A stretch of 64,000 nucleotides of DNA, taken from the NCBI GenBank assembly GCA_021773395.1, contig JAJFKB010000025.1:57420-121419 (forward strand). Direction: 5' to 3'. Below are positions 52,742 through 62,275 of the stretch, piece after piece. How positions within the stretch are numbered: position 1 is the first letter of the stretch; the number at the start of each line of letters is the position of its first letter. The notes under the pieces were generated by a model. It worked only from the letters and a program-made list of their open reading frames with translations, was not told where the DNA came from and did not search any database. The translations under genes and the position numbers were made by a program. This stretch comes from Gammaproteobacteria bacterium. Lineage in GTDB: Bacteria; Pseudomonadota; Gammaproteobacteria; Pseudomonadales; IMCC2047.

Positions 52742-55330
52742 TTAGAACTGTGCTCTGGCTCTCACATACCAGAATGCGCCATTAAAGCCCCAGGGAGAGG
52801 TTACAGAATCCTCTACACCAAGAAATTGCAGTGTACCGTTTACTTCGTCATCAGGTAGTTCATCAAACACGTTTTCCCCACCTACGGCGATGCTAAAGGT
52901 GTCGTTCAGTCTAACTGTTGCTTCGATATCGACCAAAGTGGCGCCATCGTACGAGGTTGCGTCAGAAGCATCGTCCGGTCCGAACAAACCGCCTGTGGTA
53001 TCCCAGTCGCCATATCGGTTGAATCGCACCATCGCATCAAACATGTCGGTGGTATAGCTGAAGGTCAGCACGGTGCTGTGATTGGGCACCTGGTTTTCCA
53101 GGTCGTAGGCTCTGCTGGCGTTAATGGTTCCTGCCTTGATGCTGTCAACTTCTTGCTTGTTGTAGCTGTGACGCAAGTCCATGTTCAGATTGCCTGCGCC
53201 TAGCTCAAAGTCACTGCTAATGGCCAAGTCGACACCGCTGATATCGGAGTCGAAACCGTTGGTGAAGTAGTTGGCGTTACTACCAAGCAACAGGTTGGCG
53301 TTGGCGACCCCCGAAGCTGTTAAGGCCGTTACATCTGCCGCGCTAACAGTTTTGGCCAGAAGGCCAATTCGATCTTCAACCGTGATATCGTAGTAGTCCA
53401 AAGTTACACTGGTGTTGTCAAACGGCTGGAAGATTAGACCCAATGTAAAGCTGGTAGATTCCTCAGTATCCAAGCTGGTAGCGCCCAACGTTTGGGCGAT
53501 AATGCTGTCGACTGGGTAGGTGCCACTGGGAATCAGGTTACCGTTAATGTCTGCGGTGGTGGTAACGTTCAGTGTGTTTACCTGCCCGGGAGTAGGTGCT
53601 CGGAACCCTGTACTTACCGTTCCGCGGAGAGCAAAAGTCTCGGTAAAGTCGTAGCGACCGGAAATTTTCCAGTCCAGGGTTGAATCAAACTCCTCAAAGT
53701 CTTCAAAACGCAGTGCAAATGCAGCTGAGAACTTATCGGTTATATCAGTTTCAATATCAACATAAGCCGCGTAGCTATCGCTTTCGAACTCGCCCGCTGA
53801 TTCAGGCGCAAAACCCTGAAAGCCATCGGATCCGACACCAAACTGGGCAGCGGTGGGTCCTACTGCCGTTGAAGCCATATCACCCGCATCGATGACATAA
53901 GTTTCATTGCGCCACTCAAAACCAAAGCCAATATTAAGTGGTGAGTTATCAAAGGATTTAACAAAGTCCGCGTTAAAGCTGCTTTCTTCCTGGGTTAGTG
54001 TGCCTGGAGTGAAGGAAGTGGGAGACAATCGTCCCAGGCTGGGGTTGATGGTTTGCTCAAGAACGTATTCCACCTCGTTTTCGGCGATGCGTCCGCGCAC
54101 GTCCCAGCTGAAACCATTGTCATTTTCACCACGAATACCCAGAACGATGGCATAGTCGGTAATATCGGCGCCGAACAGCGGGCTGTAGCCGCCAGGGAAT
54201 TGGGTGTAGATGGGGTTTCTGAGAACGTAACCGCTGGCGCTGCCTGCGTCTGGCATCAAGTAGTCGTTAGGATCGAGTCCGTCAGCAACTATCTGGTTAA
54301 CCAGGCTGGCGGGTGCGGGATCAGGTAAGAAATCACCATTGGCATCTGTTTGCAGTGTCTCCCGTGCTCCTGTCATAAATGCTGGATCCAGAACCGGGCC
54401 ACGGTAGAAAAAGCCAGACAGCGTCTCGTTTTCCATATAAGTTGTATTGCCGTAAAGTTCGATGTCGTCAGTCAAGTCAATACCAAAGTTGGCCACAAAT
54501 TTGGTCGCTTCGATGTCCGGATCACCCCAGCGTTGTCCAAAACCGTTATAGGCTACTTTATCAGAACCGACGATAGCGGCAACTGCTGCTGCATCCGGCC
54601 GGGCATTGCCGCGGCTGGTAATATCTGAGGTTGAGTGTTCCAGGGTCAAGTTAAGGAAGCCATCTTCGCCCAAAGGTAATCCGGCATTGCCGCTAATGGT
54701 AAAGCGCTCGCCGTCACCTTCTGAATACTCACCATACTGGGCTGAAACAGAGCCACCTTCACTGGCGTCGTTGAGAATAACGTTGATGACACCGGCGATA
54801 GCATCCGAACCGTACTGTGCTGATGCACCATCTCGCAACACTTCGATACGTTTAATAGCCGCAGATGGGAGAGCCGAGAAATCGACTGCCTGAGAACCCT
54901 GGTTAATGGTACCTAAAGGTGCCAGCTGCAGGTTGACCAGTGACGAACGATGTCGGCGAGTGCCATTCACCAGCACCAGTGTCTGGTCAGGTGAAAGGTT
55001 ACGCAAGGTGACAGGTCGAATAAAGGCAGTACCGTCAGCAATAGGGAAACGCTGGGTGTTAAGTGACGGAGTCAGCTTGCTCAACGAATCGGTCATGTCA
55101 AAAGCAGCCTGGTTAGTAATGCTGCTGCCACCGATAACGTCTACTGGGGATAATGTTTCAGTGGGTGATACGCCCTCTTTACGAGTACCGGTGACAATAA
55201 CTTCTTCGAGAGTGGGGTTTGCCGCCGTTGCCGCAAATCCTGGTGCTGATAGCATTCCGCCGATCAGCGTTCCAGAAATAGCTGCAATTGAGTAGCGCAG
55301 TAGCTTGGGTTTTGTCTGTTTCCTATTCAT
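52742..55330 (-). CDS. TonB-dependent outer-membrane receptor
   Basis: 862 aa. Signal peptide ending GFAATAAN, TonB-box-like LEEVIVTGTRKE, plug domain (DSLSKLTPSLNTQRFP, TLRNLSPDQTLVLVNGTRRHR, IKRIEVLRDGASAQYGSDAIAGVINVIL), then a 22-strand barrel ending with FWYVRARAQF, the C-terminal aromatic signature. The ligand is not determinable; the long, N-rich loops resemble receptors for oligopeptides, carbohydrates or other organics rather than a recognised siderophore type. Transcribed alone and terminated by the hairpin at 52695. No Fur box is seen in the 341-bp upstream gap. Confidence 0.93.
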   Translation of the reverse strand: MNRKQTKPKLLRYSIAAISGTLIGGMLSAPGFAATAANPTLEEVIVTGTRKEGVSPTETLSPVDVIGGSSITNQAAFDMTDSLSKLTPSLNTQRFPIADGTAFIRPVTLRNLSPDQTLVLVNGTRRHRSSLVNLQLAPLGTINQGSQAVDFSALPSAAIKRIEVLRDGASAQYGSDAIAGVINVILNDASEGGSVSAQYGEYSEGDGERFTISGNAGLPLGEDGFLNLTLEHSTSDITSRGNARPDAAAVAAIVGSDKVAYNGFGQRWGDPDIEATKFVANFGIDLTDDIELYGNTTYMENETLSGFFYRGPVLDPAFMTGARETLQTDANGDFLPDPAPASLVNQIVADGLDPNDYLMPDAGSASGYVLRNPIYTQFPGGYSPLFGADITDYAIVLGIRGENDNGFSWDVRGRIAENEVEYVLEQTINPSLGRLSPTSFTPGTLTQEESSFNADFVKSFDNSPLNIGFGFEWRNETYVIDAGDMASTAVGPTAAQFGVGSDGFQGFAPESAGEFESDSYAAYVDIETDITDKFSAAFALRFEDFEEFDSTLDWKISGRYDFTETFALRGTVSTGFRAPTPGQVNTLNVTTTADINGNLIPSGTYPVDSIIAQTLGATSLDTEESTSFTLGLIFQPFDNTSVTLDYYDITVEDRIGLLAKTVSAADVTALTASGVANANLLLGSNANYFTNGFDSDISGVDLAISSDFELGAGNLNMDLRHSYNKQEVDSIKAGTINASRAYDLENQVPNHSTVLTFSYTTDMFDAMVRFNRYGDWDTTGGLFGPDDASDATSYDGATLVDIEATVRLNDTFSIAVGGENVFDELPDDEVNGTLQFLGVEDSVTSPWGFNGAFWYVRARAQF

Positions 55331-55671
55331 TATTTACGTCCTCTCTTGTCAAACAAGTGCTTTTTATAGGTTTAGGTACTACTTTTTTTGATATTAGGTT
55401 TGTTGATATTAGCTTTTAGCTTCGTTGATATTAGATTTCATATAGCGGAAGGAAAAAACCAGTATATAAACAGTTGAAATGATACCCACAAAAAAGAATT
55501 TATTATTCTTTATTCCTCCTTGAATCCTTTTGAAAAGAGAAAAATAATCTCTTATCGATAGCTATTGAGAAAAGATCTACTTTTTTAGTACATCTTAGTG
55601 ATCTAAGTCACTGTTGCCTAGTATATTCCTATCAATAGAGAGGTGAAAGTGTTTGACCAAAAGATCTTTTT
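55331..55671. other. AT-rich gap upstream of the TonB receptor
   Basis: Promoter region of the receptor (minus strand). It contains an AAAGAAT-N5-ATTCTTT hairpin at 55493-55511 and AAAAGATC near both 55570 and 55656. No gene supported. Confidence 0.4.
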
Positions 55672-56175
55672 TTAGTCGATCTGGTTATTTAGGTCGGGAC
55701 AAGCCTGTGTGAACGTTTCCAAAGGCAGGGCGGTTTCTCTTTTAATCGTTCTTAAGGCCAGGTTGGAACGCACCTGAACGACACCTGGCAGTTTGAATAA
55801 AAAGTTGTTGAGAAAGTGGTCGTAAGAGGATACATCCGGTACCACCACCTTTAATAGGTAATCTGCATCGCCCATACTGGCGTAGCATTCAAGAACTTCT
55901 GGACACTTTTTGACGGCATTTTCAAATTCAATCAGGCCGCCCTCATGGCGCTGGTCTATCGTGACATGGGCAAAAGCGGTTTCCCTGATACCCACCAATT
56001 GCGGATCCAGCAAAACCACGCAGCGCTGAATAACGCCGCTTTGGTTGAGGTCATTAAGTCTGCGCCAACAGGGAGTAGATGACAGTCCAACTCGATCTGA
56101 CAGTTCCTGGTTAGTGAGGCGACCGTTTTCCTGCAACGCCTGCATGATTCGCCATTCGTACCTGTCAAACTTCAT
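55672..56175 (-). CDS. Lrp/AsnC family transcriptional regulator
   Basis: 167 aa from the ATG at 56175 with GGGGAG upstream. HTH: DRYEWRIMQALQENGRLTNQELSDRVGLSSTPCWRRLNDLNQSGVI; RAM ligand domain: LDPQLVGIRETAFAHVTID, CPEVLECYASMGDADYLLKVVVPD and LPGVVQVRSNLALRTIK. A longer frame to 56220 is unlikely. Divergent from the NSS transporter gene at 56503, with tandem 21-bp repeats between them, so it may regulate amino-acid uptake in answer to an amino acid. Confidence 0.92.
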   Translation of the reverse strand: MKFDRYEWRIMQALQENGRLTNQELSDRVGLSSTPCWRRLNDLNQSGVIQRCVVLLDPQLVGIRETAFAHVTIDQRHEGGLIEFENAVKKCPEVLECYASMGDADYLLKVVVPDVSSYDHFLNNFLFKLPGVVQVRSNLALRTIKRETALPLETFTQACPDLNNQID

Positions 56176-56356
56176 AAGGCAATCTCCCCAAGGTTTCAGA
56201 AATCGGCTGTTGGGCGTCAATTTTTTCTTTATAAAGCCGATATTTGAGAATAATTTTAGCGGAATCGAGGGTAAATTGGAAATAATGAAAAGTTTTCACT
56301 TGATTAAAATGCTAACATTACGCGCATTTATTCAGGGTGAATTCTACGCAGATCCC

Positions 56357-56412
56357 TTGATTTAATAAAACGACCATTGGATTTGATAAGACGACCATTG
56401 ATTTAATAAAAA
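56357..56412 (+). repeat. Tandem 20/21-bp repeats, 2.7 units, in the Lrp-NSS intergenic region
   Basis: Unit form TTGATTTAATAAAACGACCA, second unit TTGGATTTGATAAGACGACC, third partial TTGATTTAATAAAAAG. Units are two helical turns apart, as preferred by Lrp-type octamers. They sit about 90 bp ahead of the transporter ATG. The rest of the 56176-56502 gap shows nothing else. Confidence 0.6.
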
Positions 56413-56502
56413 GCAGCGGTTGCTTTTTTTAGGGGTAGCCAGCTATTATTTATTCCTTCAGGCAAGCCACCATTCCTGCTCGACGACCGGAGAATAATAA
56501 CA

Positions 56503-57855
56503 ATGGCAGCAGTCAGAGGTGAATTTAGTTCCAAATTCGGCTTTATATTAGCGGCATCCGGGTCAGCGGTTGGTCTGGGTAATATATGGGGGTTTCCAAC
56601 ACAGGCGGCCAGTAACGGTGGCGCCGCATTTCTGCTGGTGTACTTGATTTTAGCGTTTGCCTTGGCGTACCCCGTATTGATGGCAGAGTTGATAATCGGG
56701 CGACACGCCAAATCCAACGCGGTAAATGCGCTGCGATTGATTTCAAATAGCAAAGTTTCCTACCTGATTGGTTCCATTACAGGTTTTGTCGGCATTATAA
56801 CCGCCAGCTTGATATTGAGTTTTTATGCGCTGGTAGCAGGTTGGATGCTCTCATACATCCTTGCGCCTATTGCAGAACTGCTGGGTCAACAATGGGCAGC
56901 CGACTGGCTGACGGATTTCGGTTTGTACCGCAATATTATTTTCCTGTTAATTTTCATGACATTAACCGTTACGATTATCAGTGGTGGTGTGAAAGACGGT
57001 ATTGAAAAGTGGTCGACCCGATTAATGCCGGCGCTACTGGGTCTGTTGTTATTGTTGATTGTTTATGTGTTGTTTCAGGATGGTGCAATGGAGGGGGTCA
57101 AGGCATATCTGTTACCTGACTTTAGTCGTGTCGTGGATACCAAATTAATTGTCAGCGCACTCGGCCAGGCTTTTTTCTCACTGTCTTTAGGGGTGGGTAC
57201 GATGCTGGTTTACGGATCCTATATCAGTCAAAAAGAGAATCTCTCCTATCTTGGGAAGATGGTGACCTTGGTGGATATCGGAATTGCCGTGATGGCGGGT
57301 ATGTTGATCATTCCTGCCATGTATGTTGCCCAGGCCAATGGTGTACAGATTTTTGATGCTGCGGGCCAGCTGATTTCAGAAGATACGCTTATTTTTACGG
57401 TGTTACCGGCTTTGTTCGACACTATGGGAACAGTCGGTATTTTTATCTCTTTTGCTTTTTTTGTGCTGATGGGTATCGCCGCGCTGACATCCTCTATCTC
57501 CATGTTAGAAGTGCCAGTGGCCTATGCGGTGGAAAACCATGGTATAGATCGCAAGCGTGCAGCTCAGGTCATCGGTCTGGTGATCGCAACCATCAGCGTT
57601 ATCATTGCATTTAATTTTGAGGCGCTGTTTGGTTTAACTATTCGTGCAACCACTAGATTCTCTCAACCCGTGTTGGGTCTAATGCTCTGCGTATTTGCTG
57701 GCTGGATCTGGCATAGAAATAAAATGCTTGAGGAGATCAAGCAGGGTTATGCTGAAGTCGAAAGCGGTTTTTTCTGGAAGATCTGGCCGTCCTATATCCG
57801 TTATTTTTGTCCTATCGCTATCATTGTCGTATTCGCACAGAGGGTGCTCTCTTAA
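56503..57855 (+). CDS. Sodium-dependent NSS (SNF) family transporter
   Basis: 450 aa with 11-12 membrane segments. KFGFILAASGSAVGLGNIWGFP is the NSS TM1 signature containing the Na+ and substrate unwound site; LLVYLILAFALAYPVLMAELIIGRHAK is TM2; SLSLGVGTMLVYGSYI is TM6-like. Bacterial NSS members import amino acids such as leucine, tryptophan or tyrosine with Na+. CGGAG precedes the ATG. Divergent from an Lrp regulator and upstream of trpBA by 174 bp, but a role in tryptophan transport is only inference. Confidence 0.92.
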   Translation: MAAVRGEFSSKFGFILAASGSAVGLGNIWGFPTQAASNGGAAFLLVYLILAFALAYPVLMAELIIGRHAKSNAVNALRLISNSKVSYLIGSITGFVGIITASLILSFYALVAGWMLSYILAPIAELLGQQWAADWLTDFGLYRNIIFLLIFMTLTVTIISGGVKDGIEKWSTRLMPALLGLLLLLIVYVLFQDGAMEGVKAYLLPDFSRVVDTKLIVSALGQAFFSLSLGVGTMLVYGSYISQKENLSYLGKMVTLVDIGIAVMAGMLIIPAMYVAQANGVQIFDAAGQLISEDTLIFTVLPALFDTMGTVGIFISFAFFVLMGIAALTSSISMLEVPVAYAVENHGIDRKRAAQVIGLVIATISVIIAFNFEALFGLTIRATTRFSQPVLGLMLCVFAGWIWHRNKMLEEIKQGYAEVESGFFWKIWPSYIRYFCPIAIIVVFAQRVLS

Positions 57856-58029
57856 CAGGCGATAGACTGGACCAACATAGGTCACTCAAAAAGTCGCCGG
57901 AAACAATACCAGTTGTGTTAGGGGTGGCACCCCAATAGATCCGTGCTCCCAAGCTTGTATTTTTAATGTTATCCGTTAAGCTATCCATCCACTTTAATTT
58001 TATCCCCCCATGATCCTGAAAGGCGCGCT

Positions 58030-59280
58030 ATGGATTTGTTTGATTTTGAAGAAGGGCGCGAAGGTTACTATGGCCAATATGGCGGAGCTTTCGTCCCGGA
58101 GATTCTTACCTCGACCATTGAGGAGTTAAAGAGCTGTTTTAAAGCCTGCAAGGAAGATCCCGGTTTTTGGGACGAGTTTGAGCAATTAATGCAGCAATAT
58201 TCGGGGCGTCCGACGCCGGTTACCTACCTGCCTAACCTGTCCAAAAAACTGGGTGGTGCTCAGATCTATGTCAAACGTGAGGATCTGAATCATACCGGTT
58301 CGCATAAAATTAATAATGTGATGGGCCAGGGATTGCTGGCCAAAAGACTGGGTAAGCCCCGAGTGATTGCCGAAACTGGCGCTGGTCAGCATGGCTTTGC
58401 GACCGCGACCATGGCGGCAAAATTTGGTTTTGAATGTAAGATTTATATGGGCGAAGTGGATGTCCTGCGGCAACGCCCGAACGTATTCTGGATGGAGAAT
58501 CTTGGAGCCGAGGTCATTGCGGTCAAGGATGGGCAACGTACCTTAAAAGATGCGATTAATGAATGTATGCGCGATTGGGTGGCTAATATGGACACCACTC
58601 ACTATGTGCTGGGTACCGCTTGTGGTCCACACCCTTTTCCCGAGATCGTCAGTTATTTCCAATCGATTATTGGCAAGGAGGCAAATCGTCAGATACAGGA
58701 GTTGGCGGGTCGACTGCCCGACCGGGTATACGCCTGTGTCGGAGGTGGCTCCAACGCGATGGGGATTTTTCAGGGTTTTCTGGATGATGACTCTGTTGAG
58801 TTGATCGGTTGTGAGGCAGGTGGTAGCGGCACCGGTATTGGGCATCACGCCGCGAGACTGGCTTATCCAGACGCTTCAGTCGGGGTGGCGCAGGGTTACA
58901 AGACCTTTTTCCTGCAGGATGATGACGGTAATATGCTGGATACAGAATCCGTCGCGGCGGGTCTGGATTATATAGGCATCAGTCCGATCTTTCCTTATCT
59001 GCAGGAACAGGGAAGGGTGCGTTTTGCCGCAGCAACTAATGACGAAGTAACAGAGGCATTGCGCCTGGTGATGGCCACGGAGGGACTTATTCCGGCGCTG
59101 GAGAGCACCCACGCTTTTGCGCGCGCTATCGTCGAAGCACCTGAAATGTCCAAAGATGAGATTATATTGGTGAATCAATCGGGCCGTGGAGACAAGGATA
59201 TTTTTACCGTGGCCGATGCGCTGGACGATGATCACTGGAAGTGCTTTATTCGTAACAAGGCGGTTGAATATGGAGCTTAA
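58030..59280 (+). CDS. trpB: Tryptophan synthase beta subunit, divergent form
   Basis: 416 aa. YYGQYGGAFVPEIL, GRPTPVTYLPNLSKKLG, VKREDLNHTGSHKINN with PLP lysine K93, ETGAGQHGFATATMAAKFGFECKIYMGEVD, ACVGGGSNAMGIF (phosphate loop) and NQSGRGDKDIFTVADAL identify TrpB. It departs from the common form: the usual THSISAGLDYPG reads TESVAAGLDYIG, and GSVVGPHPYP reads GTACGPHPFP. It overlaps trpA by 11 bases. No trpF or other trp genes are adjacent, unlike the usual trpF-trpB-trpA. Confidence 0.9.
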   Translation: MDLFDFEEGREGYYGQYGGAFVPEILTSTIEELKSCFKACKEDPGFWDEFEQLMQQYSGRPTPVTYLPNLSKKLGGAQIYVKREDLNHTGSHKINNVMGQGLLAKRLGKPRVIAETGAGQHGFATATMAAKFGFECKIYMGEVDVLRQRPNVFWMENLGAEVIAVKDGQRTLKDAINECMRDWVANMDTTHYVLGTACGPHPFPEIVSYFQSIIGKEANRQIQELAGRLPDRVYACVGGGSNAMGIFQGFLDDDSVELIGCEAGGSGTGIGHHAARLAYPDASVGVAQGYKTFFLQDDDGNMLDTESVAAGLDYIGISPIFPYLQEQGRVRFAAATNDEVTEALRLVMATEGLIPALESTHAFARAIVEAPEMSKDEIILVNQSGRGDKDIFTVADALDDDHWKCFIRNKAVEYGA

Positions 59281-60046
59281 ACAGTTTATTGAAACGCGAA
59301 AAAAATCCAAATCACCGCTGGTCATGACGCATGTGGTTTGTGGCTACCCTTCCTTTGAGGACAATCTCAAAGAGCTTGAGATTATGGATGAATTCGGGGT
59401 GGATTTTGTCGAATTACAGTTCCCTTTCACCGAACCTGCTGCCGATGGACCGCTTTTTGTAAAGGCTAACCAGGTGGCTATAGAACAGGGCGTCCGGGTG
59501 GGTGATTGTTTTGATTTTATGAAACGCGTCACGGATCGGTTCAGTTTCAAAGTACTGATGATGGGTTATTACAACACCGTGTTTAAGATGGGACATGAGC
59601 GCTTTGTGAATCGTCTCAAGGAAGCCGGTGGAAGTGGCTATATTTTACCTGACTTGCCCATTGAGGAAGCACAGGAACTACATCAGCTTTCACTAGACGC
59701 GGGGCTGACCCCTGTTATTTTGATGACCCCGACAAACACCGATCAGCGGCTTGAACAATTGGCGAGAGCAGCTCATGGCTTGGTTTATGTCGTGGCGAGA
59801 AAAGGGGTGACCGGAGGAAAAACGCAGATGTCAGATGATGTGGCACAATTTCTGTCCCGCTGTCGAAAGTTTACAGATCTTCCCCTGGGTGTGGGTTTCG
59901 GTGTGAGTTCTAAAGAGGATATCGAGTTCATTGGTGCTCATGGTGATATTGCGATTATCGGGACCGCAGCGCTTAAAGCCTGGGAAGAGGGAGGCGCAGA
60001 GCAGTTGCGCGCATTTTTTAGTCAATTGGAAATCCAGCCAAACTAA
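59270..60046 (+). CDS. trpA: Tryptophan synthase alpha subunit, divergent form
   Basis: 258 aa from the ATG at 59270, inside the trpB end. Catalytic acid pair kept: E48 in VDFVELQFPFTEP and D59 in AADGP, though the usual SDPLADGP is TEPAADGP. GGSGYILPDLPIEEA, LMTPTNTDQRLEQLARAAHGLVYVVARKGVTGGK and GVGFGVSSKEDIEFIGAHGDIAIIGTAAL match the TIM barrel. The deviations run in parallel with those of TrpB, suggesting a distinct co-evolved pair, possibly a second copy serving specialised indole or tryptophan chemistry. Confidence 0.88.
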   Translation: MELKQFIETRKKSKSPLVMTHVVCGYPSFEDNLKELEIMDEFGVDFVELQFPFTEPAADGPLFVKANQVAIEQGVRVGDCFDFMKRVTDRFSFKVLMMGYYNTVFKMGHERFVNRLKEAGGSGYILPDLPIEEAQELHQLSLDAGLTPVILMTPTNTDQRLEQLARAAHGLVYVVARKGVTGGKTQMSDDVAQFLSRCRKFTDLPLGVGFGVSSKEDIEFIGAHGDIAIIGTAALKAWEEGGAEQLRAFFSQLEIQPN

Positions 60047-60134
60047 GGGCGCCGTCAATTTACATTTGTTATTCGAACGACGCTCGCAACGCTTAATAGT
60101 TGTGAGCCCTCATTTTATTTTCTCGTTAATCTTG

Positions 60135-60169
60135 CAATTACAAATGATAATCATTATCATTTGTAATTG
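60135..60169. promoter_or_regulatory. Fur box in a 35-bp perfect palindrome
   Basis: Symmetric about base 60152. Core ATGATAATCATTATCAT equals that at 30912-30934, extended by CAATTAC / GTAATTG arms. It lies 147 bp before the GTG start of the siderophore-porin gene and 89 bp after trpA. Confidence 0.85.
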
Positions 60170-60315
60170 TTTTTAGAACGACCCTCCTTAAGTTTGCCTA
60201 AAACCAAACAGGGTTGTTTGAGTATCGATTAACGGCCCAGGCTTTTTTTGATGATTGGGATGTCGCGCATGTCGGCTGGCCAGTTTGCTGCGCGCCTTAT
60301 TTTGGGGAACCTGAA

Positions 60316-61488
60316 GTGGATAAATTTTTTAAGGGAAGTAAATTGGCCATCGCATTCGCTGTGGCTTCTATGGGTATGCATAGTGCGCCTGCGATGTCTG
60401 ACGATGTGCAGCTTAAGAATGAATTGGCGCAGCTAAAAGCCAGGATAGAATCGTTGGAAAAGCAATTGCAAGAGAATCACCGTATGCATAGCAGCCATCA
60501 TAACAGTGAGAAGATGGCGGTGGCTTCATCCTGGATAGATCGCATCGGTCTGAGCGGTCTGGTGGAGGTAGAAGCGTCCGCGGTGGATAGCCCTGATGGT
60601 GATGAAAGTGATGTGGTTTTGGCAACTGTCGAGCTGGGCATCGATGCGCAGATTAACGATTGGGTCAGTGCACATGTGCTGGTGTTGTTTGAAGAGGACG
60701 CAACCGATCACCCGGAAATTGATGAAGGTATTGTCAGTATCGCCAACGCAGCTGTTACACCTTTTTACCTGAATGCCGGGCGCATGTACTTGCCCTTTGG
60801 TAGCTACGAATCAAACATGGTTTCCGATCCACTGACACTGGAGATCGGAGAGATCAGGGAATCAGCGGTGCAGGTCGGCTTTGAATCCGCCGGTTTTTAT
60901 GGATCGCTGTTTATCTTCAATGGTGATACTAAAGAGCACGGCGATGATGAGATTGATCAGTTCGGGTTGAATATCGGTTTCGCACAGGAATCCGAAAATG
61001 GCGACCTGAGCTATGATATGGGGCTGTCGTACATCAACAATATTGCCGACTCTGATTCCCTTCAGGATGCAGTCTTGGATGCCGATAACCTGTCCGATCA
61101 GGTGGCGGGCGTGGGCGCGCACCTGATCGTTAATGCAGGTGATTTCACACTGATCGGCGAGTATCTGGGCGCATCAGAGAACTTTGAGGACGGAGATCTG
61201 GATTTCAGGGGGCGGGGTGCCGAACCGGAAAGCTGGAACCTGGAGCTTGGTTATCACTTTGCCATGGGAGATTGGGATACCACTTTTGCTATCGCCTGGC
61301 AGAAAACTGATGAGGCGTTAGCGCTAGAACTTCCTGAGAGACGATTGGTGGCAGCGCTGTCGATGGAGATCTTCACCAATACCTCACTCTCACTGGAATG
61401 GGCCAACGACAAAGACTATGATCTGTCGGATGGTGGTACCGGAGAGGACACCGATACCTTTACCGCACAGCTGGCGGTAGAGTTTTAA
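60316..61488 (+). CDS. LbtU-family siderophore porin
   Basis: 390 aa from GTG 60316 (GGGGAA upstream); an in-frame TTG at 60214 gives a non-signal-like extension. Signal peptide ending SAPAMSDD, a short coiled coil (LKNELAQLKARIESLEKQLQ), then a porin barrel: GLVEVEASAVDSPDGDES, AATVELGIDAQ-like strands, FYLNAGRMYLPFGSYESNMVSDPLTLEIGEIRE (in blocks), and a terminal DTFTAQLAVEF. This architecture matches LbtU of Legionella and relatives, an outer-membrane importer of ferric siderophore that does not need TonB. A strong Fur palindrome upstream supports iron control. Confidence 0.8.
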   Translation: MDKFFKGSKLAIAFAVASMGMHSAPAMSDDVQLKNELAQLKARIESLEKQLQENHRMHSSHHNSEKMAVASSWIDRIGLSGLVEVEASAVDSPDGDESDVVLATVELGIDAQINDWVSAHVLVLFEEDATDHPEIDEGIVSIANAAVTPFYLNAGRMYLPFGSYESNMVSDPLTLEIGEIRESAVQVGFESAGFYGSLFIFNGDTKEHGDDEIDQFGLNIGFAQESENGDLSYDMGLSYINNIADSDSLQDAVLDADNLSDQVAGVGAHLIVNAGDFTLIGEYLGASENFEDGDLDFRGRGAEPESWNLELGYHFAMGDWDTTFAIAWQKTDEALALELPERRLVAALSMEIFTNTSLSLEWANDKDYDLSDGGTGEDTDTFTAQLAVEF

Positions 61489-61506
61489 CGTTTCAATTGC
61501 TGGTAG

Positions 61507-61532
61507 GGCGCGGCATGGTATTCGCGCCTTTT
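61507..61532 (+). terminator. Probable terminator after the siderophore porin
   Basis: GGCGCG (61507-61512) with CGCGCC (61523-61528), loop of ten, followed by TTTTCTCT. Confidence 0.5.
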
Positions 61533-61653
61533 CTCTGCTTGAGCCGACTGGCGTTTCGTTACGAATGGCACTGCGTTATCAAATACTCTAGCCAAGTTTC
61601 TTCTCCTAGGGGAGCACCCAAGGGCCATAATAAAATTAGCAGCAGAAATCTCG

Positions 61654-62142
61654 CTATATTTGTCTCTCATTGCTGGTGTACATCCGCTTCTCTCCTTCAT
61701 ACTGGTTGTATAACCGAGTATGTGCAAGCGCTGAAAAAGTATCATCTCTTTCTGGATACTGTGTAATCCACTGAATCAACATTTCCAGATTACTGTCCTG
61801 GGCTTCTTTGGATTCGTATTTGTGTGGCTCCCACGGGCGCTTTTGTGCATTCTTAATACAATCTTCAACGGAAAGATTCATGAATATGATTTCGCTTGCA
61901 AATGACAATGCAATTTCTACCAGGTCGGAGTAACAGCCTTCGATAACCCATCCTCGATGTGCACCAATGAATGTTAAAATTTCTACTTCCGATTCAACGA
62001 TAGGTTTTCGCTCAGGTGGTGATATCGGCTGCCAGGCGAGTGTATCCAGATCAAGGTGTGACAGGTTTTCTGCCTCACAAATTTCTTTTGCCAGCGTTGA
62101 CTTGCCCGAACCTGAATTTCCAAATATCAAAACTTTTCTCAA
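61654..62142 (-). CDS. Small P-loop kinase (adenylate-kinase/FlaR-like)
   Basis: 162 aa. Walker A GNSGSGKSTLAKEICEAENL at the N-terminus; HLDLDTLAWQPISPPER and GWVIEGCYSDLVEIALSFASEIIFMNLSVEDCIKNA are typical of small NMP-kinase-like proteins often annotated as adenylate kinase or DNA topology modulation protein. Substrate unknown. No close neighbours in the same operon; opposite to the siderophore porin gene. Confidence 0.8.
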   Translation of the reverse strand: MRKVLIFGNSGSGKSTLAKEICEAENLSHLDLDTLAWQPISPPERKPIVESEVEILTFIGAHRGWVIEGCYSDLVEIALSFASEIIFMNLSVEDCIKNAQKRPWEPHKYESKEAQDSNLEMLIQWITQYPERDDTFSALAHTRLYNQYEGEKRMYTSNERQI

Positions 62143-62275
62143 ACTTTAATCCCGAATTGAATGCCAGTGTGTAATTTGAAGCGTTAGGTCTTTGGATTTT
62201 AATACTTTTCTTCTGTGACAACATATTCATTAACGCACCAGGAGTCGTAAACCTAAGACCTGGTCGCTACTTTTC

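Noticed and set aside
61497-61766. Frame on the plus strand after the siderophore porin
   Set aside because: Begins at the terminator hairpin and runs opposite to the kinase gene; no coding character.
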